DNA from: Acidimicrobiales bacterium
Lineage (GTDB): Bacteria; Actinomycetota; Acidimicrobiia; Acidimicrobiales; SKKL01
Length of the DNA stretch: 64,000 bases
Direction: 5' to 3'
Assembly: GCA_034521975.1 (NCBI GenBank)
Contig: JAXHLR010000007.1
Span: 17,557 to 81,556 of the forward strand
Below are positions 17,977 to 27,892 of this stretch, one piece after another (the first letter of the stretch is position 1; each line of letters opens with the position of its first letter). Below the pieces are notes generated by a model. It worked only from the letters and a program-made list of their open reading frames with translations, was not told the DNA's origin and did no database searches. Position numbers and translations under genes: made by a program.

Positions 17977-18135
17977 TCAGTTGTAGAGCTCGACCAGCTC
18001 GCTGCCCTCGTGCTCGACCTCGCCGTTGTTTCGCAGCAGCCAGCCGAGCAATCCGGCAGCGACCGCGCCCGAGATCAGCACCCCGACGGGGATGACGACG
18101 AGCAGTACCACGACGATGACGGCCGGTCCGATCAT
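17977..18135 (-). CDS. 52-residue single-span membrane protein
   Basis: ATG at 18135 to TGA at 17977. The product starts with a long hydrophobic segment ([20 protein letters not shown], continuing through [11 protein letters not shown]), then a short hydrophilic tail [17 protein letters not shown]. Nothing else occupies this strand and the codon use is coding-like. Function unknown; small single-span proteins of this kind often sit in membrane complexes. It lies ten bases downstream of the RidA gene on the same strand, so it may be cotranscribed. Confidence 0.55.
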   Translation of the reverse strand: MIGPAVIVVVLLVVIPVGVLISGAVAAGLLGWLLRNNGEVEHEGSELVELYN

Positions 18136-18145
18136 GGGCCCGATC

Positions 18146-18493
18146 CTAGGCCACGTGGGCCCAGGCTTCGACCTCGACGAGGGCGCCGATGGGAAGCTCG
18201 GCGACCCCGATCGCCGAGCGGGCGGGGCGATGGTCGCCGAAGAACGCGGTGTAGGTGTCGTTCATCAGCCGGTAGTCGCTCATGTGGCGGAGAAAGACGG
18301 TGGTCTTGACGACGTGGTCCTTGGTGGCCCCCTCGCCGGCCAGCAGCGCCTCCATGTTGACCAGGGCCTGCTCGAGCTGACCGGCGGTGCCACCGTCGAC
18401 GAGCTTGCCGTCGACGATGCCGACCTGGCCGGACACGATCAGCCAGTCGCCGGCCCGGACGATCGGCGTGTAGGGACCGACTGGGGTGGCCAT
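18146..18493 (-). CDS. RidA family protein (YjgF/YER057c/UK114)
   Basis: A 115-residue protein of RidA length, with GPYTPIVRAGDWLIVSGQVG at the start and the end pattern RSAIGVAELPIGALVEVEAWA. The Arg that binds substrate carboxylates in active RidA is present (ARSAIGV). Such enzymes hydrolyse reactive 2-aminoacrylate imines to keto acids and ammonia, or in other subgroups act on different enamines. ATG 18493 is preceded by GGAGACACC. Next upstream on the same strand is the molybdo-hydroxylase-like fusion gene, 23 bases away. Confidence 0.85.
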   Translation of the reverse strand: MATPVGPYTPIVRAGDWLIVSGQVGIVDGKLVDGGTAGQLEQALVNMEALLAGEGATKDHVVKTTVFLRHMSDYRLMNDTYTAFFGDHRPARSAIGVAELPIGALVEVEAWAHVA

Positions 18494-18516
18494 GGTGTCT
18501 CCTCGGTGGGGTGCGA

Positions 18517-20076
18517 TCAGTTGGTGCGAACAGTCTGGCCGGTGGGCCAGACCGGGGGGAGACCCTGGTGGATCCACACCGCCGCGGCCACCGCGGCGAA
18601 CACGGTGTCGGAACCGTTGACGGGCGGGCCGGGGCCGGGGTCGAGCTCGATCTCGATGGGTGGGGTGTCGACCGCCCGCAGGACGCCGAACGAGCGGATG
18701 GTCAGGTCGTGCACCGCGCCCGCGTCATCGACCGCCAACCCTTCGGAGGTGACCCAGCTCAGCGCCATGTGGGCGGCCCCGACGCAGTAGGAGTGCAGCA
18801 CCACCTCGTCGAGCGGGTCGCCGCAGCTGACCCGGATCTTGATGGTGCCGTCGTCGACCGTGGCGGTGGCCCGGGATCCGTCGGGGCCGGTGATCGTCGC
18901 CTCGCCGGTGATCGTCGCCTCGCCGGTGATCGCCGCCCGCAGGATCGCGGCTTCGGCCCAGCCGGCGGCGCGGATCGCGGCCGAGGTCGGGGGCCCGGCG
19001 ACCGACACCTCCTCGACCTCCAGCTCGGGAGCCACCGCGTGGATCGCGTCGACGATGCCCGGGGTGCGCGCCACCCGGATGACCCCGGTGCCGTCGGCCC
19101 GGATCCCGGCGGCGACCGGCGGCCGCTTCGCCCCCGATCGAACGGCGTCCTCTCGCGACACCACCACCCGCACCGCTCGATCGTGCTCGTCGGCGAGCCG
19201 GCGGGCGGCGCCGGGAGCGATGCTGTCGACCTTGGCCCCGAAGGCACCGCCGTTGGCCAGTGGGCTGGCCGGCTCACCACCGGGTCGGCACCACGAGGCG
19301 TCGGTCTCGAGATAGGCCGGTTCGACCCATGAGGTGCGGAGGGTGACCGCCCAGTCGCCGTCGGGCAGCTCGAGCGGTGGTTCGGCGTCGACGGTGGTTC
19401 GGCGCCCCTGGACCTTGCCCGCGGCCTGGCGGGCCTCGCCGAGGGACTCGGCCACGACCCAATCGCCGTCGGCGGTGGGCACCGCGACCAGCGCGTCGGC
19501 GGGGGCGGTGTCGTCGGCGAACCCGCCGGCGCCGAGGGCCACGTGGGGCCCGACAGCCTGGGGGATCCGGCCCTCGATCTCGGCTCGGCGGGCCGCGGCG
19601 TCGAGGTCGCGGCCGTCGATCGTGACCGGTTGCTCGCGGTGCTCCCAGGCATCGAGGATCGTGCGCCACCCGGTGCAACGGCACAGGTGGGCCTGCAGCG
19701 CCCGTTCGGCGTCGGCGATCGACGCGTCGGGCTTCTTGGCCGCCAGCCCGTGGAGGCGGACGATGATCCCCGGCGTGCAGAACCCGCACTGGCTGGCGCC
19801 GGTGGCGCAGAAGGCGTCGGCCCACCGCTCGCGGGCGGCGGGATCGATGCCGTCGAGGGTGGTGATCGAGCGACCCTTGACCCGACGAGCCGGGGTCACA
19901 CACGCCACGCGCGGTTGGCCGTCGACGAGTACGGTGCAACACCCGCACTGGCCTTGGGGGCTGCACCCGTCCTTGGGCGTGCGCGAGCCGAGTCGGTCGC
20001 GCAGGACCTCGAGCAGCGATGCGCCGTCGTCGGCGACCTCGACCTGGCGGCCGTCGACCTCGAACTGGAGGGTCAG
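18517..20076 (-). CDS. [2Fe-2S] protein fused to a reduced molybdopterin-subunit-like domain
   Basis: About 519 residues. The first 150 are a complete small subunit of the xanthine dehydrogenase/CO dehydrogenase family: plant-type cluster (DGCSPQGQCGCCTV, then VACVTP) and the second cluster (CGFCTPG and CRCTG). The rest resembles pieces of the Mo-binding large subunit, with NGGAFGAK where GGGFGxK is expected and an end part DLTIRSFGVLRAVDTPPIEI then PPVNGSDTVFAAVAAAVW. At about 350 residues this part is less than half the usual length. No ATG, GTG or TTG precedes the conserved start in frame; CTG 20076, overlapping the ErpA stop as CTGA, is the best candidate. Catalysis is doubtful. Confidence 0.65.
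   Translation of the reverse strand: MTLQFEVDGRQVEVADDGASLLEVLRDRLGSRTPKDGCSPQGQCGCCTVLVDGQPRVACVTPARRVKGRSITTLDGIDPAARERWADAFCATGASQCGFCTPGIIVRLHGLAAKKPDASIADAERALQAHLCRCTGWRTILDAWEHREQPVTIDGRDLDAAARRAEIEGRIPQAVGPHVALGAGGFADDTAPADALVAVPTADGDWVVAESLGEARQAAGKVQGRRTTVDAEPPLELPDGDWAVTLRTSWVEPAYLETDASWCRPGGEPASPLANGGAFGAKVDSIAPGAARRLADEHDRAVRVVVSREDAVRSGAKRPPVAAGIRADGTGVIRVARTPGIVDAIHAVAPELEVEEVSVAGPPTSAAIRAAGWAEAAILRAAITGEATITGEATITGPDGSRATATVDDGTIKIRVSCGDPLDEVVLHSYCVGAAHMALSWVTSEGLAVDDAGAVHDLTIRSFGVLRAVDTPPIEIELDPGPGPPVNGSDTVFAAVAAAVWIHQGLPPVWPTGQTVRTN
18887..18938. repeat. 18-bp in-frame tandem repeat inside the [2Fe-2S]/Mo-like gene
   Basis: The unit CCGGTGATCGTCGCCTCG starts at 18887 and 18905 and partly again at 18923. 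On the coding (minus) strand it duplicates six codons, giving the peptide ITGEAT twice followed by ITGPDG. The frame is kept, so it expands a surface loop rather than breaking the gene. Confidence 0.8.
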
Positions 20077-20393
20077 CTGAAGGACTGCCCGCAGCCGCAG
20101 GTGCGGCTGGCGTTCGGGTTGTTGATGGCGAAGCCGGCATCTTGGATGCCGTCCTTGTAGTCGAGCGTGGCGCCGTCGAGCAGCTGGGCGCTGGAGGGGT
20201 CGGACACGACCTTGACCCCCGAGTACTCGATCGCCATGTCCTCGGCAGCGACGTCGGTGTCGAAGAACATCTCGTAGCTGAAGCCCGAGCAGCCGCCGGG
20301 ACGGACCGCGACCCGCAGCGCGAGCGACGCGTCGCCCTCGGCCTCGATGAGCTGCTTGACCTTGCCTGCGGCAGAATCCGTGAGCGTGATCAC
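20073..20393 (-). CDS. erpA: Iron-sulfur cluster insertion protein ErpA/IscA-type
   Basis: A 106-residue A-type carrier. The three cluster-binding cysteines are present: PGGCSGFSYEM and TCGCGQSF at the C-terminus. It receives and delivers Fe-S clusters to client proteins. The stop overlaps the likely CTG start of the [2Fe-2S]/Mo-like gene, an obvious potential client, and a SufR-like regulator and an Mrp scaffold lie just upstream, making this an Fe-S neighbourhood. Confidence 0.92.
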   Translation of the reverse strand: MITLTDSAAGKVKQLIEAEGDASLALRVAVRPGGCSGFSYEMFFDTDVAAEDMAIEYSGVKVVSDPSSAQLLDGATLDYKDGIQDAGFAINNPNASRTCGCGQSFS

Positions 20394-20457
20394 GCGGGGT
20401 CCTCCTCATACGATTGGACGTTGTCGATGCTATCGGTCGATGGGGCCATGTCGCGCA

Positions 20458-21156
20458 TCAGGCCGGTACCGGAAGCTCGACCCGGCACGGTTGGCGATGG
20501 ACCAGGGTGTTGAACGCCGACGGGCACGGTCCCCCGATGCCGTCGAGGAAGCCCTCGACCATGCCCTGGTGCAGGGCGCACACCACCGAGGGGTTCGACT
20601 CGGCCAGCTCGGCGAAGGGGCAGTGGGCGAAGGCGATGGTGGTCGTGTCGTCCTCGACGACGATCTCGGGGTCGAACCCCATCGAGTCGAGCTCGGTCAT
20701 GAGCGCTTCGACCGGTGGGGAGCCCTGGTCCCATGGGCGGGCGTCGAGCTCTCCCTGGTCGCGCCCGGCGACGACCACCGCCTCGGGATCGAGCTCGGTG
20801 GACGAGGCGACGGCGAGCAGCATCCGGGCGATCGTGGGATAGGGCGACGGTTCGAGCCCGAGCGACGGAGCGTCGGGGGCGAGTGAGTACAGGTGCTGGG
20901 GACGCCCGACACCGCCACGGGTCTGGCTGCGGACCGAGAGGAGCCCGACCTCGCGCATCCGCTCGAGGTGGGGGCGCACCGTGTTGACGTGCAGGTCGAG
21001 CGAATCGGCGATCTCGGCGGTGGACATCGGGACCGGGGACCGGGCCAGCTCGAGGTAGATGGCATAGCGCGTGTTGTCGCCCAACGCCTTGAGGATGGCG
21101 AGGCGTGCCGGTCGGTCGCCGCTGCGGGGGGCCGCGGGGGATGGTTCCTGAGCCAC
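20458..21156 (-). CDS. SufR-like winged-helix transcriptional regulator
   Basis: A 232-residue regulator. The N-terminal winged helix (LAILKALGDNTRYAIYLELA; STAEIADSLDLHVNTVRPHL) is ArsR/SufR-like, and the C-terminal half carries conserved Cys in FAHCPFAEL, VVCALH and GPCPSAF, the arrangement by which SufR-type regulators bind a cluster. It probably represses Fe-S assembly genes when clusters are sufficient. GTG 21156 is the start. It is divergent from mrp over a 40-base gap containing a TTTAC/GTAAA inverted repeat. Confidence 0.75.
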   Translation of the reverse strand: MAQEPSPAAPRSGDRPARLAILKALGDNTRYAIYLELARSPVPMSTAEIADSLDLHVNTVRPHLERMREVGLLSVRSQTRGGVGRPQHLYSLAPDAPSLGLEPSPYPTIARMLLAVASSTELDPEAVVVAGRDQGELDARPWDQGSPPVEALMTELDSMGFDPEIVVEDDTTTIAFAHCPFAELAESNPSVVCALHQGMVEGFLDGIGGPCPSAFNTLVHRQPCRVELPVPA

Positions 21157-21164
21157 GACGCAAG

Positions 21165-21187
21165 TTTACACGGCCGAGCCCGGTAAA
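21165..21187. promoter_or_regulatory. Inverted repeat TTTAC-N13-GTAAA in the sufR-like/mrp promoter gap
   Basis: TTTAC (21165-21169) and GTAAA (21183-21187) face each other within the 40-base gap between two divergent starts. The stretch is the only AT-rich part of the gap and also offers a TAAAAT -10-like box for mrp. An operator for the neighbouring SufR-like protein is a reasonable inference, but the short arms make chance possible. Confidence 0.35.
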
Positions 21188-21196
21188 ATCGTCCCC

Positions 21197-22399
21197 ATGG
21201 CCAACACGACCGACCGACCGACCCTCCCCACCGAGGCCGACGTCATGGAGGTGCTGCGCGGGGTGATCGACCCCGAGCTCGGCAGCGACATCGTCGACCT
21301 CGGCATGGCCAAGGGCGCCCGGGTGGACGACGAGGGCAGGGTGCGGGTCACGATCGCCCTCACGACCGCCGGGTGCCCACTGCGGGGCCAGATCCAGCGC
21401 GACACCAGGGCACGGGTCGAGTCGATGCCGGGCGTCTCGGAGGTGACCTTCGACTGGACCGAGCTCGATCCCGAGGAGAAGGCGGCCACCATGAGCCGGG
21501 CCCGGTTCAACGCCCAGGAGCACGCGCCCGACACCCTGATCCCCTCCACCACCCGGGTCGTGGCCATCGCCTCGGGCAAGGGAGGGGTCGGCAAGTCGTC
21601 GGTGACGGTGAACCTCGCGGTGGCCGTTGCCGCCAAGGGCTACACCGTCGGCGTGCTCGATGCCGACATCTGGGGGTTCTCGGTGCCCCGCATGATCGGG
21701 GTCGAGGGCCGCCTCGGGGGCGTCGAGGGCCAGGAGCCGGCCGAGGGCGAACGTCCTCGCATCGCCCCCATCGTCCAGGACGTCGGCGAGGGACGGCTCG
21801 AGGTCGTGTCGATGGGTCTGCTGGTCGACAACGAGGAGACCGCGCTGATGTGGCGGGGCCTCATGCTCAACCGGGCGGTGCAGCACTTCGTCGAGGACGT
21901 GCAGTGGGGCGACCTCGACTACCTGTTCATCGACATGCCGCCCGGCACCGGCGACGTTGCCATGGGTCTGGCCCGCATGCTCCCCCGCGCCGAGATGCTC
22001 GTCGTCACCACCCCCGCGGCCACCGCGCAGAAGGTGGCCATCCGGGCCGCGAGCATGGCGCAGAAGAGCCACGTTCGGGTGGCCGGAGTGATCGAGAACA
22101 TGAGCGCCTTCATCTGCGATCACGGCGAGTCCTACCCGCTGTTCGGCACCGGCGGAGGCCAGATCCTGGCCGACGACGCCGGCGCGCCGCTGCTCGGTCA
22201 GATCCCGCTCGAACCGTCGGTCGCCCTCGGCGGCGACACCGGCACCCCGGTCGCGCTGGGCGACGGACCCGCCGCCGAGGCGTTCCGGGCACTGGCCGAC
22301 CGCATCCTCGACGAGGCGATCCCGCCGGTCGAGATGGCCGGCTGCAGCGCCCACATGCTCGACGCCGCCGCGGCCGCGCTCGACGAGCTCGACCTGTAG
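21197..22399 (+). CDS. mrp: Mrp/ApbC family Fe-S carrier ATPase
   Basis: A 400-residue P-loop protein. An N-terminal MIP18-like domain (about 12-90, VIDPELGSDIVDLGM) precedes a deviant Walker A motif SGKGGVGKSS near residue 130 and the LDADIWGFSVPRM and DMPPGTGD motifs of Mrp/NBP35 ATPases. It carries or inserts Fe-S clusters. The usual CxxC after ENMS is reduced to a single Cys (ENMSAFICDHGE), so cluster ligands may differ. ATG 21197 is divergent from the SufR-like gene. Confidence 0.9.
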   Translation: MANTTDRPTLPTEADVMEVLRGVIDPELGSDIVDLGMAKGARVDDEGRVRVTIALTTAGCPLRGQIQRDTRARVESMPGVSEVTFDWTELDPEEKAATMSRARFNAQEHAPDTLIPSTTRVVAIASGKGGVGKSSVTVNLAVAVAAKGYTVGVLDADIWGFSVPRMIGVEGRLGGVEGQEPAEGERPRIAPIVQDVGEGRLEVVSMGLLVDNEETALMWRGLMLNRAVQHFVEDVQWGDLDYLFIDMPPGTGDVAMGLARMLPRAEMLVVTTPAATAQKVAIRAASMAQKSHVRVAGVIENMSAFICDHGESYPLFGTGGGQILADDAGAPLLGQIPLEPSVALGGDTGTPVALGDGPAAEAFRALADRILDEAIPPVEMAGCSAHMLDAAAAALDELDL

Positions 22400-22410
22400 C
22401 GGCGGCAGCC

Positions 22411-24264
<1,854 letters not shown>

Positions 24265-24276
24265 GAAGAGTCGAGT

Positions 24277-24825
24277 CTACAGCCGCTCGATGAGTTGCCC
24301 CTCGGCGGGGGCCACCGCCCGCAGCCGCTTGAGACGGCGGTCGGCCAGGAGCTCCTCGTCGAGGGCGGCCACCGCGTCGCCGCCGAAGAGCACCCGCTCC
24401 TCTTCGAGCAGGAACATGGCTCGCGGCTCGCCGCCGGGTGCCGGCATCGTCACCAGCCGGAACTCGGTGCCGAGGATGGTGTGATCCTCGCCGACCATCT
24501 CGTCGGCGTCGGCAGGGCCGATCCCATCGACGGTCAGCACCAGGGCGTCGGTACGGGCCCGCAGGCCCTTGATCCCCGCCTGATCGCCGGTCCCGGTGGT
24601 GAGGATCCAGCGGATACGGTCGCCGCCACACCCGGCGATGGCGTCGAGGTGCTGGTCGAGATCGGGTCCCGGGTCGATCACCGCGATCTCGTCGATGCCG
24701 ATCAGGTAGGTGTTTGGCCCCGCGGTGCCGTCGAGGTCGACCGCGATGCGGCGGACCAGCGGACTGAGCGCGCGTGCCACCCCGGGAACGATGGGGGTTG
24801 GGAGGTCGACGGTGTCGTCGGTCAC
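24277..24825 (-). CDS. Metallo-beta-lactamase-fold protein lacking the zinc motif
   Basis: A 182-residue protein with the beginning of an MBL hydrolase of the LACTB2 type ([25 protein letters not shown]), but where THTHxDHAG should bind zinc it reads TTGTGDQAG. All three ligands of that motif are missing, and the length is short for the family. The strand order is otherwise kept ([22 protein letters not shown]). It is therefore probably not an active hydrolase. Its start overlaps the stop of the NUDIX gene (ATGA), so the two are translationally coupled. Confidence 0.7.
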   Translation of the reverse strand: MTDDTVDLPTPIVPGVARALSPLVRRIAVDLDGTAGPNTYLIGIDEIAVIDPGPDLDQHLDAIAGCGGDRIRWILTTGTGDQAGIKGLRARTDALVLTVDGIGPADADEMVGEDHTILGTEFRLVTMPAPGGEPRAMFLLEEERVLFGGDAVAALDEELLADRRLKRLRAVAPAEGQLIERL

Positions 24826-25634
24826 GATGCAGCTCCTTCGTAGCCGGGATCACCGGGCAAGAGAATTCGGGTTCCACCCTCGTCGTCCACGATGCGGGAC
24901 TGAATGGTGGGGACCTCGACCTGCTGGCGCACTGCACCGAGCAACTCGTCGGCAGAGTCGAACCGGGCGATGGCCTCGAGGTTCCTGGCGGTGGGCCAGA
25001 TGATCTCGAGCTCGCCGTCGCGTGCTCGCCGGAGCGCCTCGGCGGGCCGGACCCACAGGTTGGCGACCGTCTCGCGATCGTCGTGCAACCCGACCTGGGC
25101 ATCGGGGGCCCGGGCGAGGAAGAAGCGCGTGTCGAACCGTCGGGGCGGACCGATCGGGGTGATCCAGTGCGAGAAGTAGTGGATGGCGTCGCAGGCCAGG
25201 GTGAGGCCTTCGTCGGCGCACAGATCGATGAGGCGGAGCTCGCCGGCGTCGACGCGCCGGCGGTGCTCGACGAAGCGGGATTCGACCTCGGGGTCGTCGA
25301 AACGGATGATCTGGCCGGACTCGTCGTAGGCGAGCAGGAGCCCGCACTCCTCGAAGCACTCGCGCACCGCCGCCACCCAGTAGGCCAGGCCGCCACGCTC
25401 GAGACCGAGCGCCACGGACGCGACCGGATCGCTGAGTCCGGCGCAGTACGGGTCGACGTCGTGGTGATCGTGGTCGTCGACCGCGCCGCCGGGGAAGACG
25501 AACGCACCCCCGACGAACACGCTGGCCGGGTTGCGGCGCACCATGAACACCTCGAGCCCGTCGACGCCGTCGCGCACCAGCATCACGGTGGCGGCCCGAC
25601 GAAGCTCGACCTCGGTCGCCTCGGTCTGGGTCAT
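24822..25634 (-). CDS. NUDIX hydrolase
   Basis: A 270-residue NUDIX protein. The catalytic box is seen as GGLAYWVAAVRECFEECGLL, matching the REUXEEXGU core, after a long insertion between FPGGAVDDHDHHD and the box. This architecture resembles the NUDT19/RNA-decapping-like or CoA-pyrophosphatase group, so a nucleoside-diphosphate derivative is the expected substrate. It overlaps FxsA upstream and the MBL-like gene downstream by four bases each, giving a tightly coupled operon FxsA-NUDIX-MBL. Confidence 0.85.
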   Translation of the reverse strand: MTQTEATEVELRRAATVMLVRDGVDGLEVFMVRRNPASVFVGGAFVFPGGAVDDHDHHDVDPYCAGLSDPVASVALGLERGGLAYWVAAVRECFEECGLLLAYDESGQIIRFDDPEVESRFVEHRRRVDAGELRLIDLCADEGLTLACDAIHYFSHWITPIGPPRRFDTRFFLARAPDAQVGLHDDRETVANLWVRPAEALRRARDGELEIIWPTARNLEAIARFDSADELLGAVRQQVEVPTIQSRIVDDEGGTRILLPGDPGYEGAAS

Positions 25635-26137
25635 CGGTCGAGGCCCCGTGGACCGGGGGGATCGTCAGGTCCCGGGCGGTCGGGGTCGGACTCCCAGCCG
25701 GTGGTGTCCCACACCCCTCCCGCGGAACCGGCGGTGGGACCCGCAGCCCCACCGGCGAACCCGTAGGGAGCGTTGACCCCCACACCGGGCGTGACCCGCT
25801 TGAGGACCATGGCCCGGATGACCGCCCGTGAGGGCGGCGCGAGGAACAGCAGCCCGACAGCGTCGGTGACGAACCCCGGGGTGAGCATGAAGGCCCCGGC
25901 GGCGAGGATCAGCACCCCGTCGACGATCTCGCGGTGGGGCATCTCGCCGCGAGCGAGGGTGGTGGAGAACCGCCGCCACACCCCGAGCCCCTCGACCTTC
26001 ACGAGCCACGCGCCGATGATGCTGACCACGAGGAGCAGCACCAGGGTCTGGGGCGTGCCGATGGCCTGCGCGGCGGAGACGATCACGAGCAACTCGATGA
26101 TCGGGACCGCCAGGAACAACAGCGCGATGAGGGGCAT
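25631..26137 (-). CDS. fxsA: FxsA family membrane protein
   Basis: A 168-residue membrane protein. The first 110 residues contain hydrophobic segments typical of FxsA (LIALLFLAVPIIELLVIV; TLVLLLVVSIIGAWLVKVEG) with the family motif around GEMPHREIVDGVLILAAGAF and LTPGFVTDAVGLLFL. The C-terminal 50 residues are Gly/Pro/Asp-rich and probably cytoplasmic. FxsA proteins affect phage exclusion in E. coli but their molecular role is unknown. It is the first gene of a run with the NUDIX and MBL-like genes. Confidence 0.88.
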   Translation of the reverse strand: MPLIALLFLAVPIIELLVIVSAAQAIGTPQTLVLLLVVSIIGAWLVKVEGLGVWRRFSTTLARGEMPHREIVDGVLILAAGAFMLTPGFVTDAVGLLFLAPPSRAVIRAMVLKRVTPGVGVNAPYGFAGGAAGPTAGSAGGVWDTTGWESDPDRPGPDDPPGPRGLDR

Positions 26138-26185
26138 GACACCCCCCAGGCTACCGGTCTGGACGGTCGGCGAGGCTGCGGCCCC

Positions 26186-26449
26186 TCAGCTCAGCTCGGA
26201 GGCCACCAGCTGGCGCCGCTCGTTCTCGTTCAGACCACCCCAGATGCCATGTGGTTCACGGATCGAGATGGCGTAGTCGAGGCATGGGCGCCGTACCGAG
26301 CAGTCGGCACAGATCGCCTTGGCTCTGGCTTCGCGCTCGAGCTTCTCGTCTTTGCGTTCGAACTGTGGCGGCGGAAAGAACACCGCTGCCTGAGGCCCAC
26401 GGCAGGCTGCTTTGACCTGCCAGGCATCTTCGGTCCTCTGTGCACTCAC
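26186..26449 (-). CDS. WhiB-family iron-sulfur transcription factor
   Basis: An 87-residue WhiB-like protein from GTG 26449. The four cluster cysteines are present: AACRGP near residue 16, then CADCSVRRPC (C-x2-C-x5-C), followed by the GIWGG turn and a basic C-terminus. WhiB proteins are confined to actinobacteria and their phages and bind promoters together with the primary sigma factor. The neighbouring Get3-like pair recalls M. tuberculosis, where whiB4 is next to Rv3679-Rv3680, so a WhiB4-like role in redox response is possible but not shown. Confidence 0.92.
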   Translation of the reverse strand: MSAQRTEDAWQVKAACRGPQAAVFFPPPQFERKDEKLEREARAKAICADCSVRRPCLDYAISIREPHGIWGGLNENERRQLVASELS

Positions 26450-26479
26450 ACGCAGACCCCCCTTCCGTGTCGCGACCCT

Positions 26480-26493
26480 ACAACCGGGGTTGT
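26480..26493. promoter_or_regulatory. Inverted repeat ACAACC-GG-GGTTGT upstream of whiB
   Basis: The two six-base arms pair perfectly across two bases, 31 bases upstream of the WhiB start codon, in the 107-base gap behind the nfeD gene. A wider GACCCT/AGGGTC pair brackets it. Position and symmetry suggest an operator or part of the whiB leader; which protein binds is unknown. Confidence 0.4.
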
Positions 26494-26556
26494 CGATGCG
26501 ACAAGGGTCACTTTCGTGTCCGCGCGCGACGAAGGGCACCGAAAGGGCAGGAGGTG

Positions 26557-27864
26557 TCAACGGTCGCGGTAGTCGCGAGCCGGATGGTCCTCGGGCTCGA
26601 CCTGGAGCACCATGCCCTCGATGGCCACCACCCGAACCGGGTCGCCGTCGGCGATGGGTGTCGCTCGGTTGGTGTGGGCCCGCCACGGAGCCTCACGCAC
26701 CACCACCACCCCGTCGGGGTCGACGGTACCTCGGGCCAGCCCGCCCTCCCCGATCATCCACTCGCGCCCGATGGTCGGGGTGGAGAACCGGGTGCGGACC
26801 ATCGCCGGCATCCCGGCGAGGAAGGTCAGCACCACGCCGACGAAGGCCACCACCAGTGTGATCCACGAGATCGACGCCGCGTCGTAGAAGGTGAGCGAGC
26901 CGACGGCGAAGAGCAGACCACCGGCTGCGGTCCAGAACCGGGGGACCCCGGTCTGCACGTCCACCGCGAACCCGACGAAGGCGACGAGCACGAACACCAG
27001 GGCGATCGGCCGGACCGGCAGGACCCAGAGACCGTAGGAGGCGAGCACCAGGGACCCGGCCCCGACCATGCCGGCGATGCCGACGCCCGCGGTGTAGAGC
27101 TCGAAGACGAGCAGCGCCAGGCCGATGACCAACAACAGGTAGGTGACCTCGGGGCTGGCCACCGTGTGGAAGATCTGGGCGGGGAGATCGAGCTGGCTGA
27201 ACCGCACGACCGTGCGGGGTTCGAGGCTCGGCTCGCCGTCCTGGACCACCTCGATCGACTCGAAGCCCGGGAGGGTGAGCGCGAACTGCCCCAGGGTCAG
27301 GGCCTGCTCGGGGGCGATGTCGAGCTCGAGGGCCCGCTCGTGGCCGACGGTGTCGTCGACCAGCAGCGGTGTGGCGTCACCGAACAGGGCGCCGAACTCG
27401 TCCTCGGGAAGGATCGGTTCGCCGGTGCGACCGATGCGGGTACCGATGGACACGCCGATCGGATCGGTGACCGCCGCCAGCTGGGCGGCCCCTCCCAAGG
27501 CCTGGGCCCCGGACGGGCCGATCCAGGACGCGACCGGGATCTCGGCTTCGTGGATCTGGCGAGCCAGGTCGACCAGCACGCCCTCCGACACCACCGCCCC
27601 CGGAGAGTCGAGGTGGATGACCAGGTAGCGGGCCCCGGACTCCTCGGCCTCGTCGATGGAGGAGGAGACGAAGTCCACCAGGATGTCGTCGATCAGACCG
27701 TTCACCTCGATGACGGTGATGAAGCCCGGATCGTCGTCCTCGGCGGCACGGTCGTCTTCGGTGGCGAGGTCGTCTTCGGTGGCGGTCTGGGCGTGGAGTG
27801 GCGCCGCGCCGAGCATCACGGCCAGTGCAACGAAGAGCACGCCGACGCTGGTTAGTCTGCGCAA
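26557..27864 (-). CDS. NfeD family protein with ClpP-like domain that lacks the serine nucleophile
   Basis: A 435-residue exported/membrane protein. A signal peptide (LFVALAVMLGAAPLHAQ) is followed by a ClpP-fold domain (about 50-230: VIHLDSPGAVVSEG, GVSIGTRIGRTG), four or five transmembrane segments (about 255-370) and a C-terminal OB-fold NfeD domain. Where NfeD proteases have the Ser in a GASAASAG-like turn, this protein has SGAQALGGA, so protease activity is unlikely. The start is TTG 27864, preceded by GGAG at good spacing; only 28 bases separate it from the divergent Get3-like gene. Confidence 0.8.
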   Translation of the reverse strand: MRRLTSVGVLFVALAVMLGAAPLHAQTATEDDLATEDDRAAEDDDPGFITVIEVNGLIDDILVDFVSSSIDEAEESGARYLVIHLDSPGAVVSEGVLVDLARQIHEAEIPVASWIGPSGAQALGGAAQLAAVTDPIGVSIGTRIGRTGEPILPEDEFGALFGDATPLLVDDTVGHERALELDIAPEQALTLGQFALTLPGFESIEVVQDGEPSLEPRTVVRFSQLDLPAQIFHTVASPEVTYLLLVIGLALLVFELYTAGVGIAGMVGAGSLVLASYGLWVLPVRPIALVFVLVAFVGFAVDVQTGVPRFWTAAGGLLFAVGSLTFYDAASISWITLVVAFVGVVLTFLAGMPAMVRTRFSTPTIGREWMIGEGGLARGTVDPDGVVVVREAPWRAHTNRATPIADGDPVRVVAIEGMVLQVEPEDHPARDYRDR

Positions 27865-27892
27865 GGAGTTCTCCGGACGCGAAGGGAACGTA

